Below, piece by piece: positions 21,915 to 26,175 of a stretch of 26,175 nt of DNA. Numbering within the stretch: the stretch's first letter is position 1; each line of letters opens with the position of its first letter. Origin of the DNA: Zwartia sp. (lineage in GTDB: Bacteria; Pseudomonadota; Gammaproteobacteria; Burkholderiales; Burkholderiaceae_B); the NCBI GenBank assembly GCA_030653405.1, contig JAURZO010000173.1, positions 1-26,175 of the forward strand. Reading direction: 5' to 3'. Both the position numbers and the translations under genes were made by a program. The notes under the pieces were generated by a model that was not told where the DNA came from, made no database searches, and worked only from the letters and a program-made list of their open reading frames with translations.

Positions 21915-23516
21915 ATGAACTGGCAACTGCCCTTCCAATCAGGTCGTCAACCCGTCCTCGCCCGTAACCTCGTCTCCACCTCACAGCCTCTGGCCTCACA
22001 AGCTGGCGCAGCCGCTTTCGCGCGCGGTGGTAATGCGATCGATGCCGCGCTCGCCGCTGCCATCACGCTAACGGTTGTTGAGCCCACCATGAATGGCATT
22101 GGCGGTGATGGCTTCGCCATCATCTGGGACGGCAAAGAACTCCACGGTCTAAACGCCTCCGGTCGTGCGCCCGCGGCCTGGTCACCCGAACGTTTCAAGG
22201 GTATGGCGACCATGCCGCATCGCGGCTGGGAGTCCGTCACAGTCCCGGGCGTCGTCTCGCAATGGGTGGAGCTGTCCAATAAATTCGGCAACCTGCCCTT
22301 CGAAGATCTCTTCAAAGATGCCATCCGTCATGCACGCGAAGGCTTTCCCGTGAGCCCGGTGATTGCTCGCCAGTGGAAAGATCAAGCGGCAGAACTGCAT
22401 GTTCAGCCCGGCTTCAAAGAAGCTTTCATGAAAGACGGTCGCACACCAACGGCCGGTGAAATCTGGAAATTCGCTGACCAGGCCGACACACTCGAAGACA
22501 TCGCCCGCACTAAGGGCGAATCATTCTATCGTGGTCGCCTGGCCAAAATGATCGCTGACTTCGCGCGCGCAAACGGCGCCGTCCTGAACGAAGCTGATCT
22601 GGCTGCGCACCGTTGCGACTGGGTCGGCACCGTCTCGACCAACTATCAAGGTGTCGATGTTCATGAGATCCCACCGAACGGCCAGGGACTCACTGCATTG
22701 CTTGCTCTGAATCTGATCGAGCAGCTGCCATACGCGCAAACGAAACCCGGCTCAGCTGAGCGTATGCACCTCGAAATCGAATGTATGCGCGCCGCCTTTG
22801 CAGACTTGTTTGAGCATGTGGCCGACCCTGACTTTATGAAAGTCACCGCCAAGGATCTGCTGAGCAAATCCTACGCAAAAGAACGCGCCAAACTCATCGA
22901 TCCCAAGAAAGCTGGCACGTATGGTCCTGGTCAGCCACCTTCCGGCGGCACAATCTACTTGTGCACCTCAGATGCCGAGGGCCGCATGGTCTCCTACATC
23001 CAGTCAAACTTCAAAGGCTTTGGTTCTGGCGTAGTGGTCCCCAAAACCGGTATCGCATTGCAAAATCGCGGCTGGGGCTTTGTCACCACACCCGGCCATC
23101 CAAACCTGGTCGGGGGCGGCAAGCGTCCTATGCACACCATCATCCCCGCTTTCATCACACGCGACGGCAAACCCTCAATGGCATTTGGCGTGATGGGTGG
23201 CAACATGCAGGCTCAAGGCCACATGCAAATGGTACTGCGTCATATTTCTGAGGGCTACAATCCACAGGCTTGCTCGGACGCACCGCGCTGGCGCATCAAC
23301 GATGCAGGCGAACTCACAGTCGAAGCGGCCGTGAGTCCTGCTGTTGTCGATGCTCTGCGCGCCATGGGTCACAAGCCGATCGTCGCCCCGGCAGATAGCC
23401 TCGACTTCGGCAGCGCGCAGTTGATCTCTCGTCTCGCGGGTGACGGTGACCAGGCGCCCTACGCCTATGTTGCAGGCTCCGATCACCGCCGTGATGGCGA
23501 AGCCGTAGGTTACTAA
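21915..23516 (+). CDS. Gamma-glutamyltransferase family hydrolase without signal peptide
   Basis: This 533-residue protein belongs to the gamma-glutamyltransferase (Ntn-hydrolase) family, whose precursors cut themselves before a threonine that becomes the nucleophile. That residue is Thr-346 in PSGGTIYLCTSDAEG, giving a large part of 345 and a small part of 188 residues. SLVST-like N-terminal LVSTSQPLASQAGAAAFARG and NGIGGDGFAII are family marks. There is no signal peptide, so unlike periplasmic Ggt it should act in the cytoplasm. The run YLCTSDAEGRMVSYIQSNFK then GFGSGVVVPKTGIALQNRG resembles the oxamate amidohydrolase (HpxW)-like branch more than classical Ggt, so the true substrate may be an amide other than glutathione. 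Confidence 0.88.
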   Translation: MNWQLPFQSGRQPVLARNLVSTSQPLASQAGAAAFARGGNAIDAALAAAITLTVVEPTMNGIGGDGFAIIWDGKELHGLNASGRAPAAWSPERFKGMATMPHRGWESVTVPGVVSQWVELSNKFGNLPFEDLFKDAIRHAREGFPVSPVIARQWKDQAAELHVQPGFKEAFMKDGRTPTAGEIWKFADQADTLEDIARTKGESFYRGRLAKMIADFARANGAVLNEADLAAHRCDWVGTVSTNYQGVDVHEIPPNGQGLTALLALNLIEQLPYAQTKPGSAERMHLEIECMRAAFADLFEHVADPDFMKVTAKDLLSKSYAKERAKLIDPKKAGTYGPGQPPSGGTIYLCTSDAEGRMVSYIQSNFKGFGSGVVVPKTGIALQNRGWGFVTTPGHPNLVGGGKRPMHTIIPAFITRDGKPSMAFGVMGGNMQAQGHMQMVLRHISEGYNPQACSDAPRWRINDAGELTVEAAVSPAVVDALRAMGHKPIVAPADSLDFGSAQLISRLAGDGDQAPYAYVAGSDHRRDGEAVGY

Positions 23517-23533
23517 GGCTCGGCTCACCTCAG

Positions 23534-23567
23534 AAGCCCCGCATTGCAAAATACGGGGCTTTTTTTC
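23534..23567 (+). terminator. Rho-independent terminator after the gamma-glutamyltransferase-family gene
   Basis: AAGCCCCG (23534-23541) pairs with CGGGGCTT (23554-23561) and is followed by a run of T to 23566. The loop region has some further pairing (ATT with AAT). It starts 18 bases after the stop. Confidence 0.92.
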
Positions 23568-23586
23568 ACCTGAATCAATCACCTCC

Positions 23587-24174
23587 ATGACCAATACACA
23601 TCACAATCACGACAACATCGATCAGCACGTTCAGCAGCTCTTAAAAGAGTTTGATTGCCCGTACAAATTCCATGAAGTCAGAGCATCCTTCATGGGTGCG
23701 ATTGCCAGCCCCTTCGTTGTGGACCCTGTGTTTGAATTGAATGCACTTTGGGATGGTGCTTTTCCCAATATTGATTCTGAAGAAAAACTCGACGAGATCA
23801 CAAAAGTCTTTTTACAAGACTTTTGGTCCGAGCTTGCGACACACGCCGATGCGGAGCAGCCTTTTGCACTCACCGCACTCAACAAAGCAACATCGCCTCA
23901 GACACTCAAAGAACAAGCGCAGTTGAGAGGCGAAGAAATCGATGCTTTTTTAAATGGCTTTTATCAAGACCAGGAAAATCTCGAGCTAGATGAAGATCTG
24001 GGTGAAAGTCTCGACATCCTCGATGAACTCCTTCAAATGTACTCAGATCTGGTCAATACAGATGAGAACCTGGCACTCAGTCCGGCAGAACTATCCGATC
24101 TTGCCGACAACATGCTAAAGATGACGGATATGGCAGAGATGGAAATCAATAACATTATTGCGAGCTGTGCCTGA
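23587..24174 (+). CDS. Probable UPF0149 (YecA/YgfB-like) family protein
   Basis: This 195-residue acidic protein has no signal peptide or membrane segment. The pattern is that of the UPF0149 family: an N-terminal helix, then FMGAIASPFVVDPVFELNAL where family members have a conserved HG-type segment followed by a short acidic stretch (SEEKLDEITKVFLQDFW), and later EEIDAFLNGFYQ, matching the conserved W/F-x-GF region. The C-terminus (EMEINNIIASCA) is helical and lacks the cysteine-rich SEC-type motif seen in some YecA proteins. ATG 23587 comes right after CACCTCC, without a good ribosome-binding site. It stands alone behind a terminator. Function unknown; my family assignment is by recalled resemblance only. 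Confidence 0.6.
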   Translation: MTNTHHNHDNIDQHVQQLLKEFDCPYKFHEVRASFMGAIASPFVVDPVFELNALWDGAFPNIDSEEKLDEITKVFLQDFWSELATHADAEQPFALTALNKATSPQTLKEQAQLRGEEIDAFLNGFYQDQENLELDEDLGESLDILDELLQMYSDLVNTDENLALSPAELSDLADNMLKMTDMAEMEINNIIASCA

Positions 24175-24180
24175 GATTAA

Positions 24181-24207
24181 TAGAGCGATCAATGGTCGTT
24201 CGCTCTA
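24181..24207. terminator. Hairpin between convergent genes
   Basis: TAGAGCGA (24181-24188) pairs exactly with TCGCTCTA (24200-24207), loop of 11 bases, in the 30-base gap between two genes that face each other. It has no T run on either side, so it could be a weak two-way terminator or simply a barrier. Confidence 0.4.
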
Positions 24208-25776
24208 CGCCAACTGACTGTCCATCTCTTGACTGACCTGATGCAAGACCTCCGCCCAATCGCCTGATTCGCCTTGCCGGAAAAGTCTCACGGTTTCGTA
24301 CCAGTCCGAATCAGTTCGATTAAGCTGCCATCTCCAATCCGGGAGATTTGGGAGCAACACCCATGTGGGCAGTCCAAGCGAAGCCGACAGATGCGCGACG
24401 CTTGTATCGACACTGATCACCAGATCCATTTGCTGACATAACGCAGCGGTGTCTGAGAAGTCCGCAATATTCTGGCTGAATGAATGAATCTGTCCGACAG
24501 TGTTGAGTACGGCTTGATCATCACTCCGGATCTCTTTTTGCAGAGAATAAAAGTCGTAACGCTCAGACAAAAGCTTGACCATATCCTTAAGCGTGATACT
24601 GCGATTGTGGTCATTGAGGTGCGTGACTCGACCGCTCCATACCAATCCAATTCTCGGCTTAGTTTTTGATCCGAGCAGATGTTGCCATTGCTCCGCTTTC
24701 TCATTTTGCACCTTGAGAAAATGGTCTAGTTTTGGCGGGGACTGCACATATTTTTCCAGCGCAAATGGCGCGCTCATTAAAGGCAAATGAAAATCAAAGT
24801 CAGGCAATGGATCAGCACTCGACCCTACGATCGCATTTGGAAAGCTGAGCTGCAAAAGCGAGACCAACTCTGGCTGGACTCTAAAAATCATCTCTGTTTT
24901 AGGAAACAGATTTTTGATGAACGACACATATCTTGAAAACTGAATCGTGTCACCAAAACCTTGCTCGGCATGCACCAACAGTCTGCAACCCTTGGCGGCC
25001 TTCGTTGATTTAGGCGCCTGCCATCGAGGCCCTTGAACACCGTGTGAGAGCGCACCATCCTGCCAACGCCACTCATAATCTTTCCAACCGGGCGACAGGC
25101 GACCTAACAATAAATTCAGTTGTGCACGATTCGTGCGCGCACCAGGATGATTCGTATCAATTTTCAGCACTTGATTAAATTGATCCAGTGCCTCATCAAA
25201 TCTAAAGCGATCCCTGAGCACCACGCCTAAATTCACGCGCGCAGGCAGAAGATCGGGTTTAAGCTCAAGCGCACGTTGATAGGCTGCGATTTCGTCATCA
25301 ATGATACCCAGGACGGCACAGACCTGACCGATCTGAAAGTGAAGCTCTGGATGCATTGGAAATATTTTTACTAGATCTCGAAGGTTAGCCAGCGCTTGAT
25401 CATGCCTCTTGAGGTCAATCAAAATACCGACCTTAAAAGTGAGGGCTTCATAATCACCAGGCTCGAGCGCTAAAGCATGATTAATCCACGCCAGTGCCTC
25501 TTCGTAGCGCTTTGCAAGCTTGCATAGATACGTCAGATGAACGTAGAGCTCAACCGTTTGGGGGAGCACCTTCTCCGCCTGCACGAGGTACTGGATCGCC
25601 TCGTCATAAGCACTCTGCTTCGCCGCCACATAGGCCAAGCCCTGCAGCGCCACACCGTGATCAGGGATCCGTGCATGAATGTCCGCAAAGATCCCTCTCG
25701 CTTCGTCAAGCCTGCCAGCTTTAAATAATGCCTGTGCTTGTTCAAGCTGTTGGTTAACTGAAATCATCCTGGACAT
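24205..25776 (-). CDS. TPR protein with glycosyltransferase-9-like C-terminal domain
   Basis: The N-terminal half is a row of tetratricopeptide repeats (for example AQALFKAGRLDEARGIFADI, LVQAEKVLPQTVELYVHLTY, AYQRALELKPDLLPARVNLG and LDQFNQVLKIDTNHPGARTN), about six or seven units to residue 240. The C-terminal part resembles heptosyltransferase-like GT9 domains: LLVHAEQGFGDTIQFSRYV, PRIGLVWSGRVTHLNDHNRS and MDLVISVDTSVAHLSASLGL. Such fused proteins are common in Burkholderiales and are thought to modify glycans or flagellin, but the acceptor is unknown. I choose ATG 25776 (523 residues) because AAGG lies 4 bases upstream; a GTG at 25815 and an ATG at 25767 are alternatives. No signal peptide or membrane segment is seen. 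Confidence 0.85.
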   Translation of the reverse strand: MSRMISVNQQLEQAQALFKAGRLDEARGIFADIHARIPDHGVALQGLAYVAAKQSAYDEAIQYLVQAEKVLPQTVELYVHLTYLCKLAKRYEEALAWINHALALEPGDYEALTFKVGILIDLKRHDQALANLRDLVKIFPMHPELHFQIGQVCAVLGIIDDEIAAYQRALELKPDLLPARVNLGVVLRDRFRFDEALDQFNQVLKIDTNHPGARTNRAQLNLLLGRLSPGWKDYEWRWQDGALSHGVQGPRWQAPKSTKAAKGCRLLVHAEQGFGDTIQFSRYVSFIKNLFPKTEMIFRVQPELVSLLQLSFPNAIVGSSADPLPDFDFHLPLMSAPFALEKYVQSPPKLDHFLKVQNEKAEQWQHLLGSKTKPRIGLVWSGRVTHLNDHNRSITLKDMVKLLSERYDFYSLQKEIRSDDQAVLNTVGQIHSFSQNIADFSDTAALCQQMDLVISVDTSVAHLSASLGLPTWVLLPNLPDWRWQLNRTDSDWYETVRLFRQGESGDWAEVLHQVSQEMDSQLA

Positions 25777-25889
25777 ACAACCTTGATAGGGAAGCTTGCG
25801 ACTGCACACACGCACTAGTACTTATTAGAGATTGTTGATAATCTAACATCCAATGAGTATTTGCGAGTACAAATCTTTGGAGTGTTGCC

Positions 25890-26039
25890 GTGCTGCCGTG
25901 GTCTGAAATTGGAGTACTGGATTTCCCTCAAGAAATTGCAGGTTTTTATTGTGCGCAGATTCTCGCCCCGCAGGGCACTGACCTCGTCAAGATCGAGCCT
26001 CCTTGTGACGCCTGTGGACAGTCGGAGGTCAATACATGA
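25890..26039 (+). pseudogene. Truncated relic of a class III (CaiB/BaiF-type) CoA-transferase gene
   Basis: The plus-strand frame from GTG 25890 reads EIGVLDFPQEIAGFYCAQIL then APQGTDLVKIEPPCDACGQ and stops at 26037-26039. This is a recognisable match to the N-terminus of class III CoA-transferases (consensus like VLDLTRVLAGPFCTQLLADLGADVIKIEPPGGD), which are normally about 400 residues. Only about 49 codons remain, and the stop overlaps the ATG of the next gene as ATGA. The frame is open further upstream to 25857, with no clear start or ribosome-binding site. It is most simply a deletion remnant; a real short gene is unlikely. Confidence 0.7.
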
Positions 26040-26175
26040 GGGCCATTGTTTGCGAACAGTTTGGAGTCCCTCGAGAGGTGGTTCGAGTCGCGGAAGTTGA
26101 AAGCCCCCCTCCCCCAAAAGACAACGAAGTGACCGTTCAAGTTGCCTACGCAACGGTCAGTCACGCAATCGATCT
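26036..26175 (+). CDS. Medium-chain dehydrogenase/quinone oxidoreductase, N-terminal part
   Basis: The frame from ATG 26036 reads MRAIVCEQFGVPREVVRVAE, then VESPPPPKDNEVTVQVAYAT and VSHAID to the window edge (46 codons). This matches the start of NADPH:quinone oxidoreductase-type medium-chain dehydrogenases, which begin MKAIVCxxFGxPExLxxxExPxPxPGPGEVLVxVxAAGVNxxD. The gene continues past the window, so the coenzyme-binding fold is not seen. It overlaps the stop of the CoA-transferase relic by 4 bases, with GGAGG at 26024-26028 at a good distance to serve as its ribosome-binding site. In related organisms such an oxidoreductase next to a CoA-transferase gene is common. Confidence 0.75.
   Translation, partial: MRAIVCEQFGVPREVVRVAEVESPPPPKDNEVTVQVAYATVSHAID

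Noticed and set aside
24181..24207. Strong two-way terminator
   Set aside because: The stem is only 8 pairs and no T tract follows on either strand; listed only at low confidence.

Overview
The window looks like a piece of chromosome from a betaproteobacterium, most likely order Burkholderiales and perhaps an Alcaligenaceae-like organism. I infer this from protein similarity recalled by eye (RimO, Fmt, DprA, azurin, a five-gene Urt urea transporter, TcuAB) and from moderate GC with ordinary bacterial start sites. No rRNA, tRNA, CRISPR array, integrase or transposase gene was found. Gene density is high; the only two gene-free gaps over 300 bases (4831-5517 and 11089-11482) are largely filled by an unusual repeat.

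Layout. 2-4830 holds housekeeping genes: the end of rimO, fmt, a SemiSWEET-type sugar carrier and def on the minus strand, then dprA and an azurin-type blue copper protein on the plus strand, and a convergent YggS-type PLP-binding protein. 4831-5517 contains two copies of a structured repeat, a small tandem repeat and a textbook sigma-54 promoter. 5518-11088 is urtABCDE, a complete ABC transporter for urea, tightly packed with ATGA overlaps. 11089-11482 contains a third copy of the structured repeat. 11483-14072 encodes TcuA and TcuB (tricarballylate oxidation), followed by a hairpin terminator. 14237-18381 is a minus-strand set of four genes (SMP-30/strictosidine-synthase-like propeller, YVTN propeller, polysaccharide deacetylase, sterol-desaturase-like hydroxylase), three of them overlapping. 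18439-18906 is an Lrp/AsnC regulator. 18945-23516 pairs a MocR-type regulator with a divergent omega-amino acid:pyruvate aminotransferase and a gamma-glutamyltransferase-family hydrolase. The window ends with a probable UPF0149 protein, a TPR-glycosyltransferase protein, a short relic of a CoA-transferase gene and the start of a medium-chain dehydrogenase/quinone oxidoreductase gene.

How the genes fit together. The urt operon is probably switched on by nitrogen limitation through sigma-54 (and presumably NtrC), giving uptake of urea at low concentration; no urease gene lies in the window. TcuAB would feed tricarballylate into the citrate cycle as cis-aconitate, but no Tcu transporter or TcuR regulator is next to it. 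The MocR regulator probably controls the divergent aminotransferase through several TACAGT-type half sites in the 134-base gap between them.

The most interesting signal is a family of three dispersed elements (4882-5068, 5181-5382 inverted, 11108-11331). They share conserved islands that fold into the same hairpins, while the inner and outer stems have a different sequence in each copy but remain self-complementary. The outer arms reach about 50 bases. The copies bracket the urt operon. I do not recognise this element, and it is the best candidate here for something undescribed.
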